Below are positions 1-9,257 of a stretch of 64,000 nucleotides of DNA, one piece after another; the first letter of the stretch is position 1, and the number at the start of each line of letters is the position of its first letter. Under the pieces are notes generated by a model. The model saw only the letters and a list, made by a program, of their open reading frames with translations. It did not search any database and was not told the origin of the DNA. Location: contig CAVSPF010000003.1 in the NCBI GenBank assembly GCA_963729995.1, positions 186,001 to 250,000 on the forward strand, in the 5' to 3' direction. The translations under genes and the position numbers were made by a program. The DNA comes from VRUE01 sp963729995 (GTDB taxonomy: Bacteria > Actinomycetota > Thermoleophilia > Solirubrobacterales > 70-9).

Positions 1-85
1 CCTCGTCGAGGCACTCACGGCGGGCGCCCGGGCGAGCCCTGCTCCTTCGCTTGTTTGAGCGGGAGGGCGGGAATCTCAGGCGTCA

Positions 86-1501
86 GTGGGGCTGAACGCT
101 TACGCGAATGCGGCTGATTGCATGGATTTTAAGCCGGGGCCGGGAACCGAAAACACATTTGGCATCACCGTTGAAGCAGGCGCAACGTTGACGGTCGACC
201 TGCAGTGGGCTGAACCCTGGTTCGGAGTGGAAACCGATCTGGACGAGTTCCTGCTCGACTCTGCGGGGAACCCGATCGAAGTCGAATCCAAACTTGTGGG
301 GAGCGCTGAAGACAACGTCAGCGGCTCTCGGAAACCGGTGGAGGTCTTCCAGTGGGAAAACACCGGACCGGAACAGGAAGTCAAGCTCGCGATCGACCGC
401 TGCGTCCTCTCCTGCAATCCGGCTGCGAACCCTTTGGCGCCGCCGCCCCGCCTCAAGTTCGCCCTGCTGGAGAACGGTAGGGGGGTTTCTCACACCACTC
501 ATCCGGTTTCAACCGAAGGCGACACGGTCGGGCCGACGGTCTTCGGCCACGCCGGCTCCAACGCGGCGATCAGCGTGGGGGCTGTCCGCTACAACGACAG
601 CACGGAACCCGAGCTCTACTCCTCGCGCGGGCCCGTGACCCACTACTTCGGCCCGGTCGAAGGCACATCTCCTGCGCCGAAACTGGCATCCCCCGAAACG
701 CTCGCCAAGCCCGACATCGCGGCGACCGACTGCGGCGTGACGACGTTCTTCGCTCGCTTCAGGCCCGAAGAAGGCGTCTGGAGGTTCTGTGGGACCTCCG
801 CCGCGGCGCCGCACGCCGCCGCGGTCGCCGCCCTGATGCGCCAGGCGAGCCCCGCGCTGAGCCCCGCGCAGGTCCGCTCGGCGCTCGCTTCCACCGCCAG
901 GCCGGTTGGGTCCTTCGGCTCCGATGCGGTCGGCGCCGGGTTGGTCGACGCCTTCGGGGCTGTAGCCGCGACCGCGCTGCCGCCCACGATCGCGATCACC
1001 GAACGGCCGGCGCCGCTCAGCAGGAACCGCAGCCCGAGAATCGGCTTCGCCGCGAACCGGCCGGTCTCCTTCGCCTGTTCGCTCGACGGCGGCGCGCCGC
1101 AGCCGTGTGCTTCGCCGTTCACGTCCCCCAGGCCGCTCGCCGACGGCAAGCACGTCTTCGCGGTCAGCGGAGTCGACGTCGCGGGACTGACCGGGATGAG
1201 CGAAACCGTGTCGTTCACGGTCGACACGAAGCCCCCGCGCACCTTCTTTCGCAGGCACCCGCACAAGGTGATCCGCACCCGCCAGCGCATGGTGAGGGCC
1301 GCCTTCCGCTTCGGCGCCAACGAGGAAGGGGTCAGCTTCATCTGCCGGGTGGACGGCGGCCTGCCCCGCTTCTGCAGGGAAAACTTCGCGCGGCGGTTCA
1401 GGGTTGGCCCACATGCCGTGCGGGTGACGGCCCGCGACGCGGCGGGCAACGTCGACCGCACGCCCGCGGTCTATCGCTTCCGCGTGCGGCGAGTCGGCTG
1501 A
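86..1501 (+). CDS. Subtilisin-like S8 serine protease, C-terminal part with two Ig-like repeats (N-terminal half absent)
   Basis: The reading frame carries the serine active-site block of S8 proteases (GTSAAAPHAAA, Ser near residue 237), followed by the usual helix and then two ~80-residue repeats. Each repeat has paired cysteines and a VDxxPP/AAGN-type signature, as in Ig-like tails of secreted Solirubrobacterales proteins. The catalytic Asp and His blocks, expected upstream, are not encoded. The frame is closed by a TGA at 56-58, and the GTG at 86 has no convincing ribosome site. Either the gene is broken by a frameshift or stop near the window edge, or it continues upstream in another frame. 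It would be secreted if intact. The protein as drawn (471 aa) should not be an active protease. Confident on family, unsure about intactness. Confidence 0.6.
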   Translation: MGLNAYANAADCMDFKPGPGTENTFGITVEAGATLTVDLQWAEPWFGVETDLDEFLLDSAGNPIEVESKLVGSAEDNVSGSRKPVEVFQWENTGPEQEVKLAIDRCVLSCNPAANPLAPPPRLKFALLENGRGVSHTTHPVSTEGDTVGPTVFGHAGSNAAISVGAVRYNDSTEPELYSSRGPVTHYFGPVEGTSPAPKLASPETLAKPDIAATDCGVTTFFARFRPEEGVWRFCGTSAAAPHAAAVAALMRQASPALSPAQVRSALASTARPVGSFGSDAVGAGLVDAFGAVAATALPPTIAITERPAPLSRNRSPRIGFAANRPVSFACSLDGGAPQPCASPFTSPRPLADGKHVFAVSGVDVAGLTGMSETVSFTVDTKPPRTFFRRHPHKVIRTRQRMVRAAFRFGANEEGVSFICRVDGGLPRFCRENFARRFRVGPHAVRVTARDAAGNVDRTPAVYRFRVRRVG

Positions 1502-1531
1502 CGATCGCCGCTTGGCGGCGTCGCGGGGCCC

Positions 1532-3688
1532 TCAGTCCATCGTCTCTGCGGAGCGCAGTCGTTCGGCCAGTGCCGAGTAGCGGCCGCTGCCGTCGTCGCG
1601 GCGCACGCTCATCGCCAGCGCCCCGGGGTCACCGACGAGCACACAGCTCTGGCGGGCGCGGGTGATCGCGGTATAGAGGAGCGGGCGGGTGAGCATTCGC
1701 GCGTGCGAGCGGTGGCAGACGCCGACCACGACCGGGACCTCGCAGCCCTGCGCCTTGTGCACGGAGATCGCGTAGGCGAGGCGCAGGTCGGCCGTCTCGC
1801 CGTAGGGGATGACCAGCGAGCCGCCCTCGTCGGTGTCGACGACGATCGCCGCCTCCTCCGGGTCGTCGGAGCGGAGGAAGACGATCGAGCCGTTCATCAG
1901 GCCCAGCTCGTGCGAGTTGCGGGTCTGGATGAGGCGGTCGCCGACCCGGAAGCGGTCGTTAAGCAGCCGCTTTCCGTCCGGGTTGAGCCGCTCCTGCAGG
2001 CGCTCGTTCAGCGCGTCGATCCCGACCACCCCTCTGTACATCGGCGCCAGCACCTGCACGTCGCGGATCGGGTCGACCCCGAAGCGCCTCGGGGCGCGCT
2101 CCGCGACCACCTCGACCACGGTGTCGAGCGCCCGCTCCGGGTTGGGCCGGTCGATGAAGAAGAAGTCGTGGTCCTGATCGTCGTCGGGCTGCAGGCTAGG
2201 CGCGCGGCCGCGGTTGACGGCGTGCGCCGCGGTGGTGATCATCGAGCGCGCCGCCTGGCGGAAGATCTGGCTGAGCCGGACGACCGGCGCGACCCCCGAG
2301 GCGATCAGGTCCTCGAACGGCTTGCCGGCGCCGATCGGCGGCAGCTGGTCGGCGTCGCCGACGAAGATGACATGGGTCGACTCGGCGAGCCCGCCGAGCA
2401 GCACCTCGATCAGCCGCAGGTTCAGCATCGAGGCCTCATCGACGATCACCAGGGCGACCGGAAGCGGGTGCCCTGGTTTGAAGCCGGGCTCGCGGCCCGG
2501 CATCCACTCGAGCATCCGGTGGATCGTCTGCGCTTTGTGACCGGTCGCCTCCTCGAGCCGGCGGGCGGCGCGCCCGGTCGGCGCACAGAGGGCGATCGCG
2601 GCGTGGGCGCGGGCGGCCTCGGCGACGATTGCCCGCGTGCAGACCGTCTTGCCGACGCCGGGCCCGCCGGTCAGGATCGAGACACGCGAGCGGAAGGCGG
2701 ACCGCACCGCCGCCCACTGCTCGTCGGTGAGGCCGCGCAGCCGCTCGTCGTCTGCCGGCGGGGCCTCGCCCGGATCGTGGTCGAGGTGGGGAGGGGCGCT
2801 CGCGCGGGCCCGCAGCGTCGCGGCGACGACGACCTCGCTTCCGTGCGTCAGCTCGCGGTAGGCGCGCCCCTCGTCGCGCAGCAGCCCGCGCGCGGCGACC
2901 AGCACGTCGGGGTCCGGTTCGAGGCCGATCAGCTTCGCGGTGCGTCGAGCCAGCTCGGGGACCGGCAGGTAGGTGTGCCCCTGCTGCTCGGCCTCCGAGA
3001 GGGCGAAGACGGCGGCGGCCTGGGCGCGGCGATCGGACTCCGGCGGCACGTCGGCGGCCAGCGCGATCTTGTCGGCGCGGGCGAAGCCGACCCCGTCGAC
3101 CTCGGTCAACCGGTAGGGGTCCTCGTGCAGGATCGCCATCGAGCGCTCGCCGAAGCGAGCGTGGACCGGTGCCGCCAGGTGGGCCAGCCCGTGCGGGGCG
3201 AGCTGGACATGGAGGTCGCGGATCGCGCGGGAGGCGTGCCAGGACTCTGCCGCCGCTGCCGCCTGTTTGTCGCTCACCCCGCGCAGCGCGCCGAAGACCC
3301 CGGTCGGGTCGGCCGCAATCGCTCCCAGCACGCCATCGCCGTGCTCGTCGACCAGCCGCTCGGCGCGCGCCGGCCCGATGTGCCGCAGCGTGGTGAGGTA
3401 GGCGATCCGTCCCTCGCGGTCGGCCGGGTCGATCGGCACCGCACCGCTGGCTCGCAGCTGCCGCCCGTAGCGCGAGTGAGTCTGCCAGTCGCCGCTCACC
3501 TCGGCGCGGTCGCCGGCGCTCAGATGGGCGACCGGGCCTATCAGCGCGAATCCCTCGCCGGAGTCGGCGTCCTGCACCTCGAGCACCGCGTAGCCGTCGT
3601 CCTCGGCGCAGAAGATGACTCCGAGAACCTCGACCGTCCCGGAGAAGGCGGCCGCGTCGGCATCGAAGAGGGTTGAGGCGCCGTTCAC
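1532..3688 (-). CDS. recD2: RecD2-type ATP-dependent 5'-3' DNA helicase
   Basis: This 718-aa superfamily 1B helicase has the RecD2 layout. An N-terminal OB-like region is followed by helix-hairpin-helix repeats (around LRHIGPARAERL) and then the helicase core. The core has Walker A GGPGVGKT near residue 341, a Walker B-like VDEAS, and a C-terminal UvrD_C_2 segment with the SVHKAQG motif. RecD2 works without RecBC and unwinds DNA 5' to 3' in repair. Length matches the family (about 700-750 aa). The start ATG at 3688 is in a GC-rich context with no obvious Shine-Dalgarno. It is followed (downstream on the minus strand) by the convergent protease fragment. Confidence 0.93.
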   Translation of the reverse strand: MNGASTLFDADAAAFSGTVEVLGVIFCAEDDGYAVLEVQDADSGEGFALIGPVAHLSAGDRAEVSGDWQTHSRYGRQLRASGAVPIDPADREGRIAYLTTLRHIGPARAERLVDEHGDGVLGAIAADPTGVFGALRGVSDKQAAAAAESWHASRAIRDLHVQLAPHGLAHLAAPVHARFGERSMAILHEDPYRLTEVDGVGFARADKIALAADVPPESDRRAQAAAVFALSEAEQQGHTYLPVPELARRTAKLIGLEPDPDVLVAARGLLRDEGRAYRELTHGSEVVVAATLRARASAPPHLDHDPGEAPPADDERLRGLTDEQWAAVRSAFRSRVSILTGGPGVGKTVCTRAIVAEAARAHAAIALCAPTGRAARRLEEATGHKAQTIHRMLEWMPGREPGFKPGHPLPVALVIVDEASMLNLRLIEVLLGGLAESTHVIFVGDADQLPPIGAGKPFEDLIASGVAPVVRLSQIFRQAARSMITTAAHAVNRGRAPSLQPDDDQDHDFFFIDRPNPERALDTVVEVVAERAPRRFGVDPIRDVQVLAPMYRGVVGIDALNERLQERLNPDGKRLLNDRFRVGDRLIQTRNSHELGLMNGSIVFLRSDDPEEAAIVVDTDEGGSLVIPYGETADLRLAYAISVHKAQGCEVPVVVGVCHRSHARMLTRPLLYTAITRARQSCVLVGDPGALAMSVRRDDGSGRYSALAERLRSAETMD

Positions 3689-3726
3689 AATGAGGCAAAG
3701 CTAGCCGCTGGCAAGGCGGCTTACCC

Positions 3727-3879
3727 CTACGCGATGTCCGCGAGCTTCTCGTCGAGCTGTTCCCGCAGCGTGCTGCAGACCGCGTCGACCTCCGGGTTGT
3801 GGCGCTCGGAGGCGAGGATGCCGAGGAGAACCTCGGCATCGGCCTTCGACATCTCCAGCGTGATGGTTTGCTCGTTCAT
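3727..3879 (-). CDS. Small hypothetical acidic protein (50 aa)
   Basis: A 50-residue frame begins MNEQTITLEM and ends EKLADIA. It has a textbook ribosome site (AAGGAGG, about 6 nt before the ATG), which makes translation likely. The composition is acidic and helical, with a single Cys. No domain is recognised. It lies between recD2 and the cupin gene on the same strand, so it may belong to either transcript. The strength of the ribosome site and the amphipathic helical pattern are the only evidence. Confidence 0.6.
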   Translation of the reverse strand: MNEQTITLEMSKADAEVLLGILASERHNPEVDAVCSTLREQLDEKLADIA

Positions 3880-3972
3880 CGGGCCTCCTTGGTTCGTCGC
3901 TGACAAGCTTGCCGTAAGTGCGGGCTCGGTTCCACCTGAGTGGACGGGATGCAGATCAGCAGCTCGTCCCGG

Positions 3973-4365
3973 CTAGCTCGCCATCGGGTCGGGTTCACCC
4001 AGCTTGGTGATGTCAGGCGCCTCGTAGACGTCGCCGGGCTTGCCGCCGATCACGAGGAGGCGGACGCCCGCCTCGCCCGGCCAGACCTTGCGCTTGACGC
4101 CGGAGCCGACCCGGGCGAGGTGGTCGGCGTCGAGCGGGAAGCGCTCGCCCTCGATCTCCAGCTCGCCGTCGCCCCGCAGCGTCACGTAGACCTCCTCCTG
4201 GCCATCCGCCGCATGATCGTGCTCGGGGTAGCCGTCGTAATTCGGCGGCATGTCGATGATCTGCATGCCGAACGACTCGACGCCGAGCTCCGCTCGGGCC
4301 CGCTTGAAGCCACCCAGGTAGATGGCCTCCATCTCGTCGATCCTCTTTACCGCGTGGGTGCTCAT
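3973..4365 (-). CDS. Cupin-domain protein
   Basis: A single-domain cupin of 130 aa. Motif 1-like residues are seen in YPEHDHAADGQEEVYV (two His and a Glu suited to a metal site). A beta-barrel pattern follows, ending near KVWPGEAGVRLLVIGG. The start has a strong AAAGGAGG ribosome site 5-6 nt upstream. It lies 15 bp downstream of the PPOX gene on the same strand, so the two are probably cotranscribed. The substrate cannot be told from sequence; such cupins are often small oxygenases, isomerases or binding proteins. Confidence 0.82.
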   Translation of the reverse strand: MSTHAVKRIDEMEAIYLGGFKRARAELGVESFGMQIIDMPPNYDGYPEHDHAADGQEEVYVTLRGDGELEIEGERFPLDADHLARVGSGVKRKVWPGEAGVRLLVIGGKPGDVYEAPDITKLGEPDPMAS

Positions 4366-4380
4366 TCGTCCTCCTTTGAC

Positions 4381-4779
4381 CTATGGGGATATGTGCTGGA
4401 CACGCTCGGGCTCGATCTTGACGATCACCCGTTCTTCGCCCGGCTGGCGCAGTGGGTACTCGTCGACGCCCATGTAGCGCTTGGCGAGTGCGTCGATGTG
4501 CTCGTCCGCCCCCTCCTGGGTCATCTCCACGGCCCTGCCTCGGATCAGCAGGCTCTCGTAGGGGTTCTCGGGGTCGGTGACCGATATCGCCACCCGCGGG
4601 TCGCGCCGTAGGTTTCTCGGCTTCAGCCGGCCCTCGGCGGTGTTGAAGACGACCAGGCCGTCTTCGAAGTCGATCCAGACCGGCGAGACCTGGGGAGATC
4701 CGTCCTCCATCAGGGTCGCGACGTGGGCGAAGCTCTTGCCGGCCAGCAGGTGCTGTGCCGCTGGGGGAATCTCTGCCAT
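4381..4779 (-). CDS. PPOX-class flavin/F420-dependent oxidoreductase
   Basis: This 132-aa protein starts MAEIPPAAQHLL, preceded by AGGAGG at 7 nt, which decides the start over longer upstream possibilities. It has the split-barrel flavin-binding pattern of the pyridoxamine-phosphate-oxidase-like superfamily: FAHVATLMEDGSPQVSPVW, then a VVFNTAEGRLKPRNL stretch and an RVAISV strand. In actinobacteria these short forms usually bind F420 or FMN. The Lys-Arg-Asn segment after NTAEG is typical of F420 binders. It is first gene of a probable two-gene unit with the cupin. Confidence 0.85.
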   Translation of the reverse strand: MAEIPPAAQHLLAGKSFAHVATLMEDGSPQVSPVWIDFEDGLVVFNTAEGRLKPRNLRRDPRVAISVTDPENPYESLLIRGRAVEMTQEGADEHIDALAKRYMGVDEYPLRQPGEERVIVKIEPERVQHISP

Positions 4780-4885
4780 CTCGGGCCTCCTGACGATCGT
4801 TGAGACTGGAGGTGATTCCGGTGACGATAGCCGCCCGCTTCGCTCGCCCGGCCCGGGCCCGGCCACGGAGCCGTACGCTGCGCAG

Positions 4886-5152
4886 ATGGACAGCGCGCAG
4901 ATCGCGGTGCGGCTCAAGCCCCGGGGCGGCAGGAGCGAGCTGATCGGGATGCGCGACGGGGTGCTGCAGGCGAGGGTGACGGCGGCGCCGGTCGACGGGA
5001 AGGCGAACCGGGCGCTGTGCAAGCTGATCGCCAAGCGGGTCGGGGTGGCGCCTTCGCGGGTCAGCGTCCTGCGAGGAGAGAAGTCTCGCGACAAGCTGGT
5101 GCGGGTAGAGGGTGTCGACTCTGCCGCGCTGCAGGAGGTGCTCGGTCAATGA
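4886..5152 (+). CDS. DUF167/YggU-family protein
   Basis: This is an 88-aa protein starting MDSAQIAVRLKPRG. It shows the DUF167 signature VxAAPVDGKANRAL, followed by KRVGVAPSRVSVLRGEKSRDK and a short C-terminal helix. The family is widely conserved and its biochemical role is not settled. Length matches the family. It is divergent from the PPOX gene; the 106 bp between the two starts should hold both promoters. Two hairpins follow the stop codon. Confidence 0.85.
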   Translation: MDSAQIAVRLKPRGGRSELIGMRDGVLQARVTAAPVDGKANRALCKLIAKRVGVAPSRVSVLRGEKSRDKLVRVEGVDSAALQEVLGQ

Positions 5153-5206
5153 CGCCGGATAGCTCGAAGCTCCCCGCAGACTTCGCCGTGATTGGGGCGG
5201 GGCTAT

Positions 5207-5262
5207 CGGAGGCCCTGGCAGGCTTGGGGGCCTCCGCCGGCTGAACCCAGGGAACGCCTGGG
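5207..5262. terminator. Two consecutive hairpins between convergent genes
   Basis: CGGAGGCCC (5207-5215) pairs perfectly with GGGCCTCCG (5228-5236). A second hairpin, CCCAGG/CCTGGG with a 5-nt loop, spans 5246-5262 and ends directly at the stop codon of the minus-strand exonuclease gene. There is no T-tract, so factor-independent strength is uncertain. The position between convergent genes supports bidirectional termination. Confidence 0.55.
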
Positions 5263-5940
5263 CTACGCGGTGCGCACGAAACCGTCGGGAATGATCGGCC
5301 AGGCCCCCTCCACGTGCTCGTCGCGTCCTTGCTGTCGGAAGTATTCCTCCAACGATGTGGCCTGCTCGGCCGCCCAGGAAACCTGTTTGCGATGCAAGAT
5401 GCAGAGGTCGATGTCACGCAGCTCGGTGACGGTTGCCCCCAGCGTGAATGCGAGCCGTGCGGCAGTGAGCGCATCGGCGGTGGCGGCGTGGACCTCGTCG
5501 AGCGCAACGTGGTAGTGCTCACAGACCGCACCCAAAGTTCGCTTGCCTCGCCGGAAGCGGTCGAACTGCTTGTCGAGCACGTACGGATCGACAACGAGCA
5601 TCCCGTCCCGCCCGCCGACTCGGTCGAGCAGCGATCGAATTCCGTGCCGTCGGGCCTCGCGATCCAGGATTGTCAAGTCGAAGCGCGCGTTGAACGCGAT
5701 GACCGGCACACCTTGCTGCAACTGATCGGCCAGCGCGGTGGTGATCTCGTCGACTGCCTCGTCTGGGCTTCGCCCTTCGGCTTGCGCCCGCTCGGTGGTA
5801 ATGCCATGCACAGAGGTCGCGCCAGCCGGTATGTCGATGCCGGGATCTACCAGCCAGGAAAGATGCTCGGCCGCTAGACCATCACCAACGCAGACGAGTT
5901 TCGCCGTTTCGCCACGCAATAGGAGCAGCGAACCGCTCAT
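5263..5940 (-). CDS. DnaQ-like (DEDD) 3'-5' exonuclease lacking the Exo I motif
   Basis: This 225-aa protein shows Exo II (FNARFDLTILD) and Exo III (HAATADALTA, with the His and Asp) of DEDDh exonucleases, plus the family stretch LVDPGIDIPAGATSVHGIT. The first catalytic block (D-x-E, usually FDxETTG) should lie about 35 residues before LVDPG. It is absent from the frame starting at ATG 5940. The next frame upstream (about 5945-6000) encodes WLETSGPDEEE at the right distance. This suggests a frameshifted and mutated N-terminus, so the gene may be a recent pseudogene or need resequencing. Probable substrate is single-stranded DNA or RNA ends. Confidence 0.7.
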   Translation of the reverse strand: MSGSLLLLRGETAKLVCVGDGLAAEHLSWLVDPGIDIPAGATSVHGITTERAQAEGRSPDEAVDEITTALADQLQQGVPVIAFNARFDLTILDREARRHGIRSLLDRVGGRDGMLVVDPYVLDKQFDRFRRGKRTLGAVCEHYHVALDEVHAATADALTAARLAFTLGATVTELRDIDLCILHRKQVSWAAEQATSLEEYFRQQGRDEHVEGAWPIIPDGFVRTA

Positions 5941-6185
5941 TGACCCTCTATAGGGCAGCGCGACTTCTCCTCCTCGTCCGGACCGGAAGTCTCGAGCCAA
6001 GCACGACGGGCGCTCGCAAGTCGCGCGAAGCAGAAGCAGATCGAGAGGAGTGGTTTCCTCACGTCGCTTGGTCTGCATGTCAGGTAGCGAGGACGAGGAG
6101 TGTGGGGCGGAGGCCGTGGCAGTCGACCGATCGCTTCGGAGTAGTTTCTCAACCGGTGGCGAGTCCCAGCACGAAAGGCACATCG

Positions 6186-9185
6186 ATGGGCGATGAGGTG
6201 TTGTGCATCGGTCTCCTCGGGGCGTTCTCCATCAGCGTCGGCGACAGAGTCATCGCCGACGACGCCTGGCGGCTGCGTAAGGCGAAGACGCTGATCAAGC
6301 TGCTCGCCCTCGCCCCCGAGCGCCGCCTCCATGTCGACCAGGCCGCCGAGCTGCTGTGGGCGGGGCGGGACCCGGACTCCGCCCGCAACAACCTCCATCA
6401 GGCGATATTCGCGGCCCGGCGCGCGCTCGACTCGATCGGGCTGGACGGCGGCCGCTGCCTGGAGCTGCGCGAAGAACTGATCCTGCTCAGCCCCGAGGAC
6501 CCGGTCCGGATCGACGCGGTCGCCTTCGAAGAGCTCGCCACCGCGGCGCGCGAGCAGGGCGAGCCCGGCGCCTACCGCTCGGCGCTCGAGGGCTTCGACG
6601 CCGAGCTGCTGCCGGCTGACCGCTACGAGGACTGGAGCCGGGAGCGGCGCGATTCCCACGGCCAGCTCCGCCTTGCCCTGGAGGCCGAGCTGGCCGAGCT
6701 GGAGCAGGGCTCCGAGTCGCAGCGGGCGGGTGCCAGCGGGCCCGAGCTGCCGCCACAGCTGACCAGCTTCGTCGGCCGCGAGCGCGAGCTGGCCGAGGCC
6801 GCGGCACTGCTGCGCGACGCGAGGCTCCTCACCCTGACCGGGGCCGGCGGCTGCGGCAAGACCAGGCTGGCGCTGCAGCTTGCGGGGCAGCGGAGGGAGG
6901 ATTTCGCCGACGGGGTCTGGCCGGTCGAGCTGGCGGCACTTGGCGAGCCCGAGCTGGTCGGCCCGGCGGTCGCCCAGGCACTGGACACCCGGCTCGCCTC
7001 CGACCGGGCGCCGGAGATCGCCCTCGCCGGGCACATCGGCGATCGCCGGCAGCTGCTCCTCCTCGACAACTGCGAGCACCTGGTAGAGCCGGTCGCGCGC
7101 CTCGCCGAGGCTCTGCTCAGCCGCTGCCCGAACCTGACCGTGCTGGCGACCAGCCGCGAGCCGCTCCGCATTCCCGGCGAGGTGACCTGGCGCGTCCCTT
7201 CACTCTCCCTCCCCCGGCTGGTCCATGGAGCGCCCGCGGAGGAGTCGCTGGCGGCGGAGTCGGTACGGTTGTTCGCCACCCGGGCCGCGCAGGCCGCACC
7301 CGGATTCGAGCTCGGCAGCGACAACGCGGACGCCGTCGCCTCCCTTTGCCACCGCCTCGACGGGATGCCACTGGCGATCGAGCTGGCGGCGGCGCGGGTG
7401 AGCGTCCTCACCCCGGCTCAGATCGTCGAGCGTCTCGACGACTCGCTCGACCTGCTCTCGGCCGGGGCCCGCACGGCGATGACCCGGCAGCAGACCCTGC
7501 GGGCGACGCTCGCCTGGAGCTTCGAGCTGCTCGAGGCCGGCGAGAAGGTGCTGCTGCGGCGGCTCGCCGTGTTCGCCGGCGGCTTCGGGCTGGATGCGGC
7601 CGAGGAAGTCTGCGCCGAGGATCCGCTGCGGCGCAGCGAGGCCGTCGCCGTGCTCGGCCGGCTGATCGACAAGTCGCTGGTGCACGTCGAGGAGGGATCT
7701 GACGACCGGCGCTACCGGTTGCTGGAGACTGTGCGCCAGTACGCGGCCGAGCGTCTCGAGGAGGCGGGGGAGCGCACCGCTTTCGAGCGGCGCCATCGTG
7801 ACTGGTACGTCGCGCTGGCCGAGAGCGACCCGACGCCGGCCGGCGAGCTGCCGGCCCGGATCACGCTGCGGGGCCTCGATCGAGAGCGCGACAACCTTCG
7901 CGCCGCCCTGGCCTCGGCGCTGGTCGCCGATCCCCAGGTGGCGCTGCGTCTTGCTGCCGTCCTCTGGCGTTTCTGGCTGATGCGCGGCTACCTCGCCGAG
8001 GGTTATCGCTGGCTCACCGCCGCCCTGGCCGCGGCGCCCGAGTCGACGGCGGTGCGCGCCCGCGCGCTGCTCGCCGCCTGCGTGATCGGGCTGCGCCGCG
8101 GCGTCAAAGGGGGGATCCACGAGTTCGCGGCCGAGAGCGTGGCGATCTTCCACGAGCTTGAGGACCGGGCTGGGATGTTCGACGCGGTCGAGGTTTCTGG
8201 GGCCTATCGGGCGATCGTCAGTCCCGCGCAGGACGTCGAGCTGCTCGTGCGCGAACACGAGACGCTGGTCGCCGACGACCTGCCAGTCGAGCGGCCGCCG
8301 ATGTGGGCGGCGCACACGCGCGGCATCGCCGCTTGGTTTCGGCGCGAATACGGCCCCGCACGGGAACAGCTGGAAGCCGCGCTGGAGCACGCCGGCGCTC
8401 TCAGCGCCGAGCCGCGCCCGGCGCTCTGGCCGCTCAGCTACGGGATGATCTCGGTCGAGCCCGAGGCCGGCTATCCGCTCCTCCTGCATGAGGACACCGC
8501 GTTCATCGCCCGCCGCGTGGGCGGCGCCGCGGCCGCCGCCCACATCCTCGTCAACCTCGCCGCGGTGGATCGCGCCGAGGCCGATTTCGCCCACGCGGAA
8601 GAGCTGATGGAGGAGAGCCTCGCCCGCTTCGAGCAGCTCGGCGACCAGCAGGGCGAGGCCTTCGCACTCAACGCCTTCGGCAACCTGGCCCGCTCCGTCG
8701 GCGACTTCGAACGAGGCCAGTCGCTGCTCGAGCGCAGCCTCGCCCTGCGGCAGGAGATCGGCGACCGCCGCGGCGCCGGGATCACCCTCGGCTGCCTGGC
8801 GATGCTCCTGGCCCGTTCCGGCGACGCGGGCGGCGCCCGCATCTCAGCCGGGCAGAGCCGGACCTGGTTCGCCGAAAACGACGACCTGATCGGCCTCGGC
8901 GCCGCCGAGCTGAGCCTGGCGACCGTGGCGCTCTGCGTTGGCGATCGCGCCGATGCTCGGGCTCATCTCGAGGCCGCCGCCTCGGTCTTCGGGGGGATCG
9001 AGACGACCCACCAGGAGGGGTGGGTGCTGGCAGTGCTGGCGGCGATCTGCGCGGAGGACGGCGAGCCGGCAATGGGCCGCCGCTGGCTGGACCGGGCGAA
9101 ACGGCACTTCGAGCTGCTCGGCGGCGGAGACGGCATCGCCTACTGCCGGGAACTGGAGGCTAAGGCGCTGCAAAGTGAGCGCTAA
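6186..9185 (+). CDS. SARP/AfsR-like STAND regulator (winged helix, BTAD, NB-ARC ATPase, TPR)
   Basis: The frame from ATG 6186 gives 999 aa. Residues 1-100 look like an OmpR-type winged helix (LLALAPERRLHVDQAAELLW). Residues 105-175 resemble the bacterial transcriptional activation domain. Walker A GAGGCGKT lies at 219-226 and the Walker B region LLLLDNCEHL follows about 65 residues later, as in NB-ARC/AfsR ATPases. The C-terminal half is helical TPR-like repeats. Such proteins act as ligand- or partner-gated transcription activators. No LuxR helix-turn-helix is seen at the C-terminus. The flavin oxidase gene downstream on the same strand is a reasonable candidate target. Confidence 0.88.
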   Translation: MGDEVLCIGLLGAFSISVGDRVIADDAWRLRKAKTLIKLLALAPERRLHVDQAAELLWAGRDPDSARNNLHQAIFAARRALDSIGLDGGRCLELREELILLSPEDPVRIDAVAFEELATAAREQGEPGAYRSALEGFDAELLPADRYEDWSRERRDSHGQLRLALEAELAELEQGSESQRAGASGPELPPQLTSFVGRERELAEAAALLRDARLLTLTGAGGCGKTRLALQLAGQRREDFADGVWPVELAALGEPELVGPAVAQALDTRLASDRAPEIALAGHIGDRRQLLLLDNCEHLVEPVARLAEALLSRCPNLTVLATSREPLRIPGEVTWRVPSLSLPRLVHGAPAEESLAAESVRLFATRAAQAAPGFELGSDNADAVASLCHRLDGMPLAIELAAARVSVLTPAQIVERLDDSLDLLSAGARTAMTRQQTLRATLAWSFELLEAGEKVLLRRLAVFAGGFGLDAAEEVCAEDPLRRSEAVAVLGRLIDKSLVHVEEGSDDRRYRLLETVRQYAAERLEEAGERTAFERRHRDWYVALAESDPTPAGELPARITLRGLDRERDNLRAALASALVADPQVALRLAAVLWRFWLMRGYLAEGYRWLTAALAAAPESTAVRARALLAACVIGLRRGVKGGIHEFAAESVAIFHELEDRAGMFDAVEVSGAYRAIVSPAQDVELLVREHETLVADDLPVERPPMWAAHTRGIAAWFRREYGPAREQLEAALEHAGALSAEPRPALWPLSYGMISVEPEAGYPLLLHEDTAFIARRVGGAAAAAHILVNLAAVDRAEADFAHAEELMEESLARFEQLGDQQGEAFALNAFGNLARSVGDFERGQSLLERSLALRQEIGDRRGAGITLGCLAMLLARSGDAGGARISAGQSRTWFAENDDLIGLGAAELSLATVALCVGDRADARAHLEAAASVFGGIETTHQEGWVLAVLAAICAEDGEPAMGRRWLDRAKRHFELLGGGDGIAYCRELEAKALQSER

Positions 9186-9212
9186 GAGGCGGCCCCTAGC
9201 CTCGCTGTGGGT

Positions 9213-9227
9213 CGTCGCAATGCGACG
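9213..9227. promoter_or_regulatory. 15-bp palindrome upstream of flavin oxidase
   Basis: CGTCGCA-A-TGCGACG is a perfect 7-1-7 inverted repeat lying 28 bp after the regulator stop and 30 bp before the oxidase start. The loop is too short for a terminator, so a protein-binding operator is more likely. Confidence 0.4.
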
Positions 9228-9257
9228 TCAACCAACCCTGACTGAGAAGGAGCCGAG

